NCBI GenBank assembly: GCA_963785035.1
Contig: CAWATG010000001.1
Coordinates: 124,001 to 188,000, forward strand
Origin: CAWATG01 sp963785035
Lineage (GTDB): Bacteria > Actinomycetota > Acidimicrobiia > IMCC26256 > CAWATG01
Length of the DNA stretch: 64,000 bases
Direction: 5' to 3'
Positions 17,872 through 26,530 of the stretch are shown one piece after another. The translations under genes and the position numbers were made by a program. Below the pieces are notes generated by a model. It searched no databases. It was not told the origin of the DNA and was given only the letters and a program-made list of their open reading frames with translations. Position 1 is the stretch's first letter, and each line of letters opens with the position of its first letter.

Positions 17872-19174
17872 ATGTCCGACACCAAGGCTGAGTTCGAAAA
17901 GGCAACCGAATACGCGATCAAAGAGGAGGACATCGACCGCGCGCGAGCGTTGGTCGGCGTCGATGCCGTCGAGCGCGATGCGCGAGCACCTGAGCCAGGG
18001 TTCGTTCGACGCGATTCGCAACTTTGCGCGCAGCTACGGCGACGACAATCCGCTGTGGAACGACGAGGAATACGGCTACAGCACGCGTTGGGGTTCGCAG
18101 ATCGCGCCTCCGATGATCGGGGTCGCAATGAACAAGCCGCTCTTGAGCGACAAGCCCGAGGTTGCCCTGAAGAAGCCGTCGTTTCGTGGGATTCACGTGT
18201 TCGTCTCGGGGAGTACGTGGGAGTGGTTCCGTCCGCTGCGTGCCGGTGACACGCTTTCGAGTTTCGGTGGCTTCGAGTCGGTGAATGTCAAGAAGTCGGA
18301 GTTCGCCGAGCGGTCGGTGCAGATCGTGCACCGCAACGTGAAGTTCAACCAACGTGGTGAAGTGGTCGCGCTGACTCGAATGTTGGCGATCTATGCGGAG
18401 CGAAAGACGGCACGGGACAAGGGCAAGTACGCGGCGATCGAGCCTGCGAACTACACCGATGAAGATCTCGCCAAGATCGATGCGATCTACGCGGCGGAGC
18501 AACCCCGCGGTGGTGAAACCCGATATTGGGAGGACGTCGAGGTCGGTGACGCGTTACGGCCGATGGCCAAAGGTCCACTCACCACGACCGACATCATCGT
18601 TTTTCACGCCGGAGGTTATGGCTTCACGCCCTATGCGCCGACGACAGGGCGCCTTGCCTACGAGAACCGGCAACGGATCAAGCCCTTCTACGTGAAGAAC
18701 GCGCAAGGTATTCCCGATGTGGCTCAGCGCGTCCATTGGGACCCGGCGTGGGCCCAAGCGATCGGGAACCCGATTGCGTACGACTATGGGGTATTGCGCG
18801 ATTGCTGGCTTTCTCACGCGCTCACCGACTGGATGGGCGACGACGGTTGGCTCATGCGGCTCAACACCGAGATCCGCAAGTTCAACTACATGGGCGACAC
18901 ACACGTCATAACGGGAGAGGTCATTGCGAAACGCGTCGAGGATGGGCGCCACCTCGTGGATATCGAGCTGCGTGGCACCAATCAACGTGATGTCGTGACG
19001 TGTCCCGGTTCTGCAACCATCGCGTTGCCGAGCCGGACGGGCGGGCCGGTCGTGCTGCCCGAGGCGCCGGCAGATTTGCAGCAACGGTCGTCGGAGATCC
19101 TGGCGCGTCACGGCGTTCTCGATGCGGCTCGTCGCGCGGCGCTGTCCCAGAGCCGCAGCTCCGGCAGCGGCTAG
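17872..19174 (+). CDS. MaoC-like double hot-dog dehydratase, frame broken near 17985
   Basis: Enoyl-CoA hydratase-type protein, about 433 aa with two hot-dog domains. Starts at ATG 17872 (MSDTKAEFEKATEY); after VERDAR the frame changes and continues as EHLSQGSFDAIRNFARSYGD, so one base is probably extra near 17975-17990. First domain contains GDDNPLWNDEEY (N-terminal MaoC), second contains PLTTTDIIVFHAGGYG and GNPIAYDYG. Works after the acyl-CoA dehydrogenase encoded directly upstream. Ends in CTAG, which also supplies the stop codon of the convergent P450 gene. Confidence 0.8.
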
Positions 19175-20379
19175 GACCAGACGAGCGGCAGCACGTCGTA
19201 GCCGGCGACGCCTGCAACGTGCTGCTTGAGTTGGGCGCCTGGAGCGACGCTGTAGTTCGGGATGCGCGCGTGCCACTCTTCGAGCGCGATGCGCAGTTCC
19301 ATGCGCGCGAGGTGCGAACCGAGGCAACGATGTGGTCCGGCGCCGAACGCGACATGGCGGTTGACCGAGCGCCCCAGGTCGACGGAAGTCCCATCGGGAA
19401 ACTCGTCGTCGCGGTTGGCTGAGAGCGTCGGGAGCAGGACTCGATCTCCTGCCTTCATGGGGCATCCCGCGAATTCGATGTCGCGTGTGACCACGCGTAC
19501 GGGTGTGACGATCGAGTAGGCGCGCATGAGTTCTTCGACGGCTGTGGGGATGATGGAGGGGTCGGCGATGATTCGCTCGCGGTCGTCAGGATGGTCTGCA
19601 AGGTGGCGGAACATGTAGCCGAGTGTTCCGGCAACGGTGTCGAGCCCTGCCATGTACAGCAGGAACACGATTTGCAGCAGCTCCATCTCCTCGAGCGGAC
19701 GCCCTTCGAGCTCACAGGCCACCAAATAGCTGACGATGTCGTCGCGAGGTTCGGCGCGCCGGTCGTTCAACAGCACGCCGAGGTAGGCGAAGATGTCCAT
19801 TGCTGCGGCCATTCGCTTGGCGCCGTCGGGATCGGTCGCGACGCTTTCGTGCATCAAGCGGTCTGCCCAGTCGAGGAACGTGTCGGCATCCTCGACTGGA
19901 AGGCCCATGAGTCGCATGAAGATGATCGTGGGGTATCGGCGTGAGAACTGTGCGACCACATCACACGCACCGGCGTCCTTGAACCCTTCGATGAGTGAGA
20001 TGCAATGTGCACGAATGCTCTCCTCCATCGGCTCGACGCGTCCGGGCGTGAACAGCGGGGTCAGAAGTTGGCGGTACTTCGTGTGCTCGGGCGGGTCGAG
20101 CTCCTCGGGGATGAGCGGGGGAAAGGTACGAGCCTCGCCGCTCGGCGGATCAAGGGCTCCTTGGGACGAGAAAGTGTCGTACTGCTGAAACGCCTCGTGG
20201 ACGTCGTCGTACTTGAGTAGCACCCAGCCGGGCATCATCGACGTCGAGGTGTAGAAGGACCGGTACTGGTCGCGCAGTCCATCGAGGAATCCGAAGGGGT
20301 TCGCGAGCATTGCGGGTTCGCTGTCCATCGAGATCTCGAGTGTCGGCGCACCAACGCCGCTCCCATTTGCCACTGTCAT
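19171..20379 (-). CDS. Cytochrome P450
   Basis: Soluble class I P450, 402 aa. I-helix oxygen-activation motif AGLDTVAG, ExxR as EELMR, and the haem-binding loop FGAGPHRCLGSHLAR with the axial Cys. DPPEHTKYRQLLTPLF is typical of the actinobacterial CYP groups that hydroxylate terpenoids and sterols. No dedicated ferredoxin is encoded nearby. Start ATG 20379. Ends tail to tail with the MaoC gene, sharing the four bases CTAG. An operator-like palindrome lies 60 bp upstream. Which lipid it hydroxylates is not evident. Confidence 0.92.
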   Translation of the reverse strand: MTVANGSGVGAPTLEISMDSEPAMLANPFGFLDGLRDQYRSFYTSTSMMPGWVLLKYDDVHEAFQQYDTFSSQGALDPPSGEARTFPPLIPEELDPPEHTKYRQLLTPLFTPGRVEPMEESIRAHCISLIEGFKDAGACDVVAQFSRRYPTIIFMRLMGLPVEDADTFLDWADRLMHESVATDPDGAKRMAAAMDIFAYLGVLLNDRRAEPRDDIVSYLVACELEGRPLEEMELLQIVFLLYMAGLDTVAGTLGYMFRHLADHPDDRERIIADPSIIPTAVEELMRAYSIVTPVRVVTRDIEFAGCPMKAGDRVLLPTLSANRDDEFPDGTSVDLGRSVNRHVAFGAGPHRCLGSHLARMELRIALEEWHARIPNYSVAPGAQLKQHVAGVAGYDVLPLVWS

Positions 20380-20437
20380 CCTGGCCCCCTCGCTGCGCGG
20401 TGCCCATCGGGTCTACTCACGTGCCGTGTCCCCAGCA

Positions 20438-20456
20438 TGACGTGTGTCACATGTCA
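20438..20456. promoter_or_regulatory. 19-bp palindromic operator upstream of the P450 gene
   Basis: TGACGTGTGTCACATGTCA reads almost identically on both strands (only the central base and one symmetric pair break the symmetry). It sits 58 bp upstream of the P450 start, after the end of the acyl-CoA synthetase gene. Size and symmetry fit a TetR-family operator; a related site lies at 16642-16660. Confidence 0.6.
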
Positions 20457-20473
20457 GTTCAAGGGGGCGTGGT

Positions 20474-22060
20474 TCAGGAGGACTGGGTGTCGCTCAAGTT
20501 GTCCGCCAGGTAATCCTCACGAAGGCGGCGTTTCAGCAGCTTTCCGTTGGGTAGACGTGGCAATTCGCGAAAGTCGACGGTCCGGGGGCATTTGAAGCGT
20601 GCAATGCGTTCGCGGCAGAAGTCGATGAGTTCGGTGGCCAACTCCGGCGACGGTTCGATGCCGGCGGCGGGTTCGACGACGGCCTTCACTTCCTCGCCCC
20701 ATTCAGGGTTGGGTATGCCGATGACCGCTGCATCACCGACCGCAGGGTGAGCGAGCAATGCTGCTTCGACTTCTGCGGGGTAGACGTTGACGCCGCCCGA
20801 GATGATCATGTCGACTTTGCGGTCGCAGAGAAAGAGCCAGCCGTCGTCGTCGAGGTACCCGATGTCGCCGAGGGTCACAGAGTTTCCGCGTTGCATGGCC
20901 TTGGTTTTCTCGGGGTCTTTGAAGTACTCGGGCGCGCCGAGGTTGCCCGTTGAGATGTAGACGAGACCGGGCGTGCCAGGTGGGCATTCGTGGTCGTCGT
21001 CGTCGAGAATGGTGATCGTGACGCCGTGGATTGCCTTGCCGACGGTGCCGGGTCGCTCCAACCATCGATGTGGTTTCGCGATCGCCGCGGCGACTTCTGT
21101 TCCGCCGTACGTTTCGTAGAGGACAGGCCCGAACCAGTCCATCATCTGGGCTTTTATCTCGACGGGACAGGGCGCGCCGGTGTGCAGGACGCTTTCGAGG
21201 GTGGAGACGTCGTACCGGTCGCGCACTTCTTTCGGCAGCGCTAGGAGGCGGTGGAACATGGTGGGCACCATCTGCGTGCTCGTGACGCGGTAGGTGTCGA
21301 TGAGTTCGAGGGTGCGTTCGGCGTCCCAGGAATCCATGAGGACCAAGGTGTGGTCCATTTGGAGTGTGTTGACGGCGCCGAGGATGGGACCTGCGTGGTA
21401 CATCGGCCCGCATACGAGGTGAACGCCAGGTTTGTCAACGCTGCCGCGCTGGATGCCGAACCCTTTGCAGGTGACCTCTGCGATCGTGACGGCAAGCTCG
21501 TCTGGATCTCCCGCAGGCCGGGGGCGACGGACGCCTTTGGGTCGTCCGGTCGTGCCCGAGGAGTACATCATCATCTGGCCTGCTGGGCGTTCGGTTGGGC
21601 GCGTGTCAGGCTGTGATGCGAGCAAATCGCTATACGGGCGGAATCCCGGCAGGAGTTCGCCGACGACGAAGCGTGCGTCGGGCGGACAGGTTGCGCCGCG
21701 TGCCGCGTCAGTGGCGATCGACCCCAAATGGGAGTGCGTGACGAAAGCCCGAGCTTCGCTGTCCGAGACGATGTAGGCGACTTCGGGCGCGGCGAGATGC
21801 CTGTTGATGGGCACGAAGTACAAGCCGCTCTGGTGCGCTGCGAAGTAGCACTCCAAGAACTCGGTGCAGTTCGGCAGTGCGGCCGCGATCGCGTCGTCGA
21901 CTCTGAGGCCGAGGGCGTGGAGCCCATGGCTGACGCGATTGATGTTCGCTGCCAGCTCGCCGTAGGTCGTCGGAACGCCGTTCGGGTCGATGATGGCGAC
22001 GTGATCGGGGTCTGTTGCGACGGTGTTCCAGAAACCTCGAGCCGTGGAGGGTCCTGTCAT
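20474..22060 (-). CDS. AMP-forming acyl-CoA synthetase (FadD-like)
   Basis: Activates a carboxylic acid to its CoA thioester via an acyl-adenylate; 528 aa ANL-superfamily enzyme. Motifs: MMMYSSGTTGRPKGV (P-loop), YETYGGTEV, GDIGYLDDDGWLFLCDR and the C-terminal catalytic lysine in RLPNGKLLKR. Lies 30 bp after the acyl-CoA dehydrogenase gene at 22091-23280 on the same strand, so the two probably share an mRNA. Substrate unknown; context suggests a branched or steroid side-chain acid. Confidence 0.92.
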   Translation of the reverse strand: MTGPSTARGFWNTVATDPDHVAIIDPNGVPTTYGELAANINRVSHGLHALGLRVDDAIAAALPNCTEFLECYFAAHQSGLYFVPINRHLAAPEVAYIVSDSEARAFVTHSHLGSIATDAARGATCPPDARFVVGELLPGFRPYSDLLASQPDTRPTERPAGQMMMYSSGTTGRPKGVRRPRPAGDPDELAVTIAEVTCKGFGIQRGSVDKPGVHLVCGPMYHAGPILGAVNTLQMDHTLVLMDSWDAERTLELIDTYRVTSTQMVPTMFHRLLALPKEVRDRYDVSTLESVLHTGAPCPVEIKAQMMDWFGPVLYETYGGTEVAAAIAKPHRWLERPGTVGKAIHGVTITILDDDDHECPPGTPGLVYISTGNLGAPEYFKDPEKTKAMQRGNSVTLGDIGYLDDDGWLFLCDRKVDMIISGGVNVYPAEVEAALLAHPAVGDAAVIGIPNPEWGEEVKAVVEPAAGIEPSPELATELIDFCRERIARFKCPRTVDFRELPRLPNGKLLKRRLREDYLADNLSDTQSS

Positions 22061-22090
22061 TTCGGTCCTGTCATTTCCATTTCGGTCCTG

Positions 22091-23280
22091 TCACTTGGGA
22101 TCGCGGGGCATTGCCAGCACTCGCTCGGAAATCATGTTGCGCATGATCTCCGAACTTCCTCCTGCGATCGTGAACGCACGAGCGTAGAGAAACGCGTCTT
22201 GCCATCGGCCGCTGTCGAACGCACGCGGGTCGTCCTCGGTGAGGACCGAGTCGCTGTTCTGCAGCTCGAGGCCGAATTCGGCCATTGCGAGGTTCAGCTC
22301 CGAGAAGAACAGTTTGCCGATGGGTGCATCCGCGAGCGTCGGAGTTCCTCGCAGGTGATGGGTCATGGCAACGTAGCCGAGGCAGTTCGAGATCTGGACA
22401 TGACTGTGCAGACGAGCAAGCGCCTGGCGGACGTCGGCGCTTTCATTGGCGGGAACTCCCGCGCGCCGGGTTCTCCGCGCCAGGTCGATCAGTTCGGTCA
22501 TCAGGCCTTTGAGGCGGATTCCAGCGCTCGCGACGCCGAGCCGTTCGTGGACGAGGCTCATCGTTGTGACACGCCATCCGGCGTTCGGTTCACCGATGAC
22601 GTTCTCGGCAGGTACGACGACACCATCGAGGAACACCTCGTTGAAATCCGAAGTACCGGTGATTTCACGGAGTGGGCGCACGTCAACGCCGGGTGAGGTC
22701 ATGTCGAGCACAAAGGCGGTGATGCCGGCATGTTTGTCGACGTCGGGGTCGGTGCGGGCCAGGAGGTAGCCGAGGTTCGCGTGTTGGCCATTGGTCGTCC
22801 AGACCTTCTGGCCGTCGACGATGTACGAGTCGCCGTCGCGAACGGGCGCGGGTTTGGAGCGAGGCGAGGTCGCTGCCGGCGTTGGGTTCACTGAAAAGTT
22901 GACACCACAGGTCTTCACTCGTGCGGATACGCGGCAGGTATCGAGCCTTCTGCTCCTCGGTGCCAAACGACAACAGCGCCCCGGCGGCGAGGCCACCCGC
23001 ACCGAGCGGGATCGGCGCGTCGGCACGGGCCATCTCCTCGGAGAGCACGAACTCTTCGAGTGGGTTGCGCCCCGGTCGGCCGCCCCACTCTTCGGGCCAG
23101 TCCGCCACCGAGGTATCCGCCTTCGTAGAGGTCACGGTTCCATTGACGTAACGCAGGGAGATCCTCGGGCTCGGGGGCGCGAACACCTCGACGGATGTTG
23201 ATTTTGGGTGCGTGCTCGGCGATGAACGCTCGGGTGCGGATGCGGAACTCTTCGAGCTCGGGTGAGAGCGACAGGTCCAT
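22091..23280 (-). CDS. Acyl-CoA dehydrogenase, frame broken near 23115 and 22860
   Basis: About 395 aa when two extra bases are removed. The N terminus MDLSLSPELEEFRIRTRAFI runs to EGGYLG; the next part ADWPEEWGGRPGRNPLEEF to LFSEPNAGSDLAS is in a second frame; the remainder (VRDGDSYIVDGQKVWTTNG to ISERVLAMPRDPK) in a third. Both breaks look like single-base insertions (GGTGGCGG near 23115, GCCCG near 22860). Motifs of the catalytic type are present: WCQLFSEPNAGSD and TIAGGSSEIMRN. Likely co-transcribed with the acyl-CoA synthetase downstream. Confidence 0.82.
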
Positions 23281-23713
23281 GGTCCCCCCAGAACCTTGGG
23301 CGCGGGCGCGCGGCGCGCACAGTGTGGCGGTCGCGGAGGCCGTTGGTCTCGACGACAGGCGTTGCTGTTGTGTCGGGACACTACCTGGGGTTGCTGTGTT
23401 GTCGCTCGGGCGTCGTGGTGTGCGCTTCGCGCGCTTTCAACGTGTCGGCTCGGGTCCCGATAACCGGTTTCAAGTTTGAAGGCCGGGTGGAGGGTCTCCG
23501 AGGCGTCAGCCGCGGCCGGCCGGTCACGCGCGTTCACCTATGAGGCTGCGTCACGGTTGGTCCACACCGTCGAGACCGGTGCCACGCCCGCGGAGCGCAG
23601 GTATGCGTTCGACGCGAACGCAAGAGGTGATGGCAGGGCGGTGTCGGGCCGGGCCGCGACTCTCGAGATGCTTTCGCTGTTGGGGGCGTGTCGTGGCTCG
23701 TACAGTGACCGAT
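23281..23713. other. Intergenic region, no gene recognised
   Basis: 433 bp upstream of the acyl-CoA dehydrogenase gene with no convincing coding frame. It includes a short palindrome GTGTCGGGACAC near 23370 that could belong to the promoter of the minus-strand operon. The stretch marks the left edge of the accessory segment. Confidence 0.4.
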
Positions 23714-23868
23714 ATGGCCACCAACGCGATCACCGAGAATTTGGTGTTCGGCAATGCGTGTGGTGGTGAGGGGCCCTTGTATTCCAAGGACCTGACAACC
23801 GATGTGGTTTGCGCCTATCTGGGGTCGGTGAACTGCACGGGAACTACCGCGTCGTGGCCGATCAGTAA
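23714..23868 (+). CDS. Small unknown protein, probably frame-broken near 23820
   Basis: Begins MATNAITENLVFGNACGG and reads well to VVCAYLG; the following bases in the next frame give VGELHGNYRVVADQ and a stop, so a ~50-aa product is likely if one base is removed. Support for the start: TACAGT at 23701-23706 lies exactly seven bases before the ATG, the leaderless layout used elsewhere in this window. No family recognised. First of several small genes that precede the 24237-25108 gene. Confidence 0.35.
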
Positions 23869-23873
23869 TGCAC

Positions 23874-24014
23874 ATGGAGACAAGGTTGGTGTCAACTCTG
23901 CTGGTAGCGGACGAAGGTGTCGCGGACATGTCGCCGGAGCTTCGTTTCGCGCTTCGTGAGTCCGAGCGCACCGGTCGGGCTTTTGTGGTACCGCTCGACC
24001 TGACTCCCGACTGA
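23874..24014 (+). CDS. Small unknown protein (46 aa)
   Basis: Intact small frame starting METRLVSTLLVADEGVADM and ending in FVVPLDLTPD, acidic and protein-like in composition. It begins six bases after the stop of the previous small gene, which suggests one transcript. No family recognised, no clear Shine-Dalgarno sequence. Confidence 0.3.
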   Translation: METRLVSTLLVADEGVADMSPELRFALRESERTGRAFVVPLDLTPD

Positions 24015-24072
24015 GCGCACTTCGTGCCATGTCGACGTGCGGTCGTGCGGTCGTGCGGAGCGGTTCGGTAGC

Positions 24073-24230
24073 GTGCACAGCGATGCACCGTTGGTGCTCG
24101 GCCCCGTTGTCCGGCTCGTCGTCGACGACCTGTTACCGGTCCGCAGCGCCGCCGTTGGGCGCTGGGCATCACCGTCGAGGAGCGCCGCGATCGGGAATGG
24201 TCGATGTGGGTCACGGATCCCGAGGAGTAA
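24073..24230 (+). CDS. Small unknown protein, probably frame-broken near 24160
   Basis: DAPLVLGPVVRLVVDDLLPV reads in one frame and TVEERRDREWSMWVTDPEE plus stop in the next, giving ~52 aa if one base is adjusted near 24160. The stop lies six bases before the start of the 24237 gene, so it is likely its upstream operon partner. The start could be GTG 24073 or ATG 24083 (a TAGCGT box lies at 24069-24074). No family recognised. Confidence 0.3.
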
Positions 24231-24236
24231 CCATCG

Positions 24237-25108
24237 ATGAGTCGACGACCGTGGGACGAGGAACGCGATGCCGCGATGCTCATGTGCGCCCAGCTCGGCG
24301 GTGTCACGACGCAAGTCGACACCGGAGGAGGTCCGGAGCAACGGCACGACTTCGATCTCGAGCTCCCGGATGGCACGACGGTCGCCGTCGAAGTCACGCG
24401 ACACAACAATCCGACGAACCTCGCCGTGCTCTCGGAACTCCACAAGCGCGACTGGCACTTCCCCCAGCTGCGTAACGACTGGATTGTCGACATGCGCCCC
24501 GTCTATAACGTCGGCGCAGTTCACCGCGAGATCGTCGGCCTCTTGCTCGCGCTCGAAACTGCGGGGGTCGGCGAACTGTTCATTCGTGGGGCCCTGTTCG
24601 ACGACACCCTCGATAACGATGAACTCAATGATGACGAGCGTCAGGCTCGAGCAGACCTCCACCGAACCGGCACCGCGTAACCGCTGAGCGCCTACGTGAT
24701 CTCGGGGCCCGCCAGGTCTACCGGTCGCTTGAGGCGGACGTGTACGGCGGTGTGGTCAACATGGGTGAGCACGTACCGATAGTGTCGACCCGGCCGTCAA
24801 CGGTGGTCGAGTTGGTCGAGCGCCACGCGGCGCTTCCCGACAACGTCAAGAAGCTCTGCGCGGCGGCTGGCCGGACTGAGCGGCACCTGTTCGTGTGGGT
24901 AGAAACATCCGCGCATTTCGCCGTCGCGGCGTTCAGCATTTCGAATGTCTTGCCGGATGGAGCAGGCCTTCCGGATCGAGCGCCTACCCTGCCGGACTGC
25001 GTCGACGCCGTGTGGGCCGTGACGGCCTATGACACCGCCCACATCTGGCAGTACCACCGTGCACACGGTTGGCGCGACCTGGGAAGATGGTCGCGCCCGG
25101 AGGTCTAG
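24237..25108 (+). CDS. Unknown protein, possible PD-(D/E)XK nuclease-like fold, frame broken near 24670
   Basis: About 290 aa when one missing base is restored: the first frame (MSRRPWDEERDAAML to ARADLHRTG) continues in another as RVTAERLRDLGARQVYRSLE and ends with AHGWRDLGRW near 25090. The N-terminal half has HDFDLELPDGTTVAVEVTRH, a strand-Asp-strand-Glu-x-Thr arrangement like the catalytic core of restriction-endonuclease folds (D...E-x-T/K). The C-terminal half has WVETSAHFAVAAF and LPDCVDAVWAVTAY, which I do not recognise. Located beside toxin-antitoxin genes, so a defence or mobile-island role is possible. Confidence 0.45.
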
Positions 25109-25386
25109 CTCGCCTTGGCCAACACGAACTCGCCCAGTAGTTGCGTCTCGTAGGCGCCCAGCACCGCCGCCATCTGTTCGTTTGGAATGGGTGACGGAAA
25201 AGTCGGTGGGGGTCCGGCGTGAGGTGTGGCCGAGCACCACTCGGGGAACGGCCGTGCGTAGTGGCTTTCGATGAATGTGCCCAGGGAATTGACGATAGGA
25301 ATGCAGTGACAGGTCGACCTGGCCGAACGGTCGGGGGGGCGTGATCCTGGAGGCGGAGGAAGAGGTCCTTGACACGGCAGCGGCAC
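25105..25386 (-). CDS. Gene fragment of unknown family
   Basis: The last ~60 residues (HYARPFPEWCSATPHAG, PTFPSPIPNEQMAAVLGAY, LLGEFVLAKAS) look like genuine protein, but no convincing start or N-terminal half can be found upstream. Its end overlaps the end of the unknown gene at 24237-25108 by 4 bp. Probably a remnant or a further frame-broken small gene. Confidence 0.25.
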   Translation of the reverse strand: MPLPCQGPLPPPPGSRPPDRSARSTCHCIPIVNSLGTFIESHYARPFPEWCSATPHAGPPPTFPSPIPNEQMAAVLGAYETQLLGEFVLAKAS

Positions 25387-25496
25387 TCGTCAACGCTGCG
25401 ATTGGCAAGGACTTACTTGGCGATCAGGTCGGTCAAGTCCCCGCGGTGATCGATGCGGGCGTTCCGTCGCCGTACTCCGCGCCGATGCGTCGCTGA
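25341..25496 (+). CDS. Small unknown protein (51 aa)
   Basis: GTG-started frame reading ILEAEEEVLDTAAALVNAA and ending VPSPYSAPMRR, acidic and helix-prone. A G-rich stretch precedes the start. No family recognised; could be the C-terminal tail of a lost gene. The remaining bases to 25596 contain nothing I can support. Confidence 0.28.
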   Translation: MILEAEEEVLDTAAALVNAAIGKDLLGDQVGQVPAVIDAGVPSPYSAPMRR

Positions 25497-25596
25497 GCGC
25501 GGACGAAGGCACTGGCGTCCCACGCTCAGCCAGCGCGGTTCCCACATAGGCCCTGTTTGCCCGACTCGGGGCCCGTCTCGCTCGCTTTCTATGCCG

Positions 25597-25621
25597 GTAC
25601 TGACCCACTGCTGTACAGTAC
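25597..25621. promoter_or_regulatory. Inverted repeat upstream of the abiE operon
   Basis: GTACTG (25597-25602) and CAGTAC (25616-25621) form an inverted repeat that includes the 8-bp palindrome CTGTACAG. It ends 26 bp before the abiEi start. AbiEi antitoxins are known to repress their own promoter by binding inverted repeats, so this is a candidate operator. Confidence 0.4.
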
Positions 25622-25647
25622 GACCCTAGAAAGAGAGTGAGGTCCGT

Positions 25648-26526
25648 ATGGCATCGACTACCGCCACCGCCGACCGTCGAGTTCCAGGTTGGGCCGCACC
25701 CATCCTGACCCGGCTGTTCCAAGACCAGCCGCCCGTTGTGACTCGAGACGACATGGTGGCGCTCGTTGACGAACTCGAGTTGCCACGGCCAGCCGATTCC
25801 GTGGTTCGCGAGCTGCGGCGTATCGGGTGGCTGCAGCCGCTCCGAACGAAGGGTGTCTGGGCGGTCCTTCGCCCCGGAGAGGCGGCGCCGGCCGACCCGT
25901 ACATTGAGCTCCGTGCCTGGCAGGCGGTGCATGAGGACGCCACGTTCGCGCTCGCCGGAGAACACGCTGCCTGGCATCTCGGTTACCTCAACCGCGCTCC
26001 GATAGGAAAGATTCGCGTCTGGGTGCCCCAGAGAACGGAGTTGCCGAAGGGACTACGCCAGGTCGCGTCCGTTGTGCGCGTCGCGTGGTCCGCCGAGGTA
26101 GTGGAACTGCTCGCGCCCAGGTTCGAGCTCCTCCGAAAACGTGGGCTCGACGTCGTCTCCTGGTCATCCGGGCTGCTGGCGTTCGGACCAGAAGCGCTCC
26201 TCGTTCAACTTGCGAACCGGCCCACGTCGTTCACGAATTGGGCTGATCTCGTCGAGCACCTCGCGGAACTCGTGAGCGACATCGATTACGCGACCCTCAC
26301 GCGCCTGCTCGCTGGTCAATCGACGCAGACCTGGCAGCGCCTCGCGTATCTCCTCGATGCCGGCGGCGATGAGCGAGCTGCTGCCCGATTGCTCACCGAG
26401 CTACCTGGCGAGTTCAAGGCGATCGTGTATTTCGGGGCCCGGGGCCCGGACGCGGTTTGGATTCCCCAGTTCCACGTACTCGATCGTGTTGTCGCGCCAC
26501 TGCTCGGCATCGTAGGCAAGGCGTAG
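25648..26526 (+). CDS. abiEi: AbiEi-type antitoxin (type IV toxin-antitoxin), locus 1
   Basis: 292 aa. N-terminal winged-helix part (residues ~15-75, VVRELRRIGWLQPLRTKGVWAV) followed by the AbiEi C-terminal domain (FALAGEHAAWHLGYLNRAP, KIRVWVP). In type IV systems this protein represses the operon and counteracts the toxin without direct binding. ATG 25648 has GAGTGAGG six bases upstream. The toxin gene follows after 4 bp. The locus faces a second, damaged AbiE locus. Confidence 0.8.
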   Translation: MASTTATADRRVPGWAAPILTRLFQDQPPVVTRDDMVALVDELELPRPADSVVRELRRIGWLQPLRTKGVWAVLRPGEAAPADPYIELRAWQAVHEDATFALAGEHAAWHLGYLNRAPIGKIRVWVPQRTELPKGLRQVASVVRVAWSAEVVELLAPRFELLRKRGLDVVSWSSGLLAFGPEALLVQLANRPTSFTNWADLVEHLAELVSDIDYATLTRLLAGQSTQTWQRLAYLLDAGGDERAAARLLTELPGEFKAIVYFGARGPDAVWIPQFHVLDRVVAPLLGIVGKA

Positions 26527-26530
26527 TCCG

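Noticed and set aside
23365..23385. GTGTCGGGACAC as another copy of the catabolic operator
   Set aside because: Palindromic but with a different core and spacing from the sites at 16642 and 20438.
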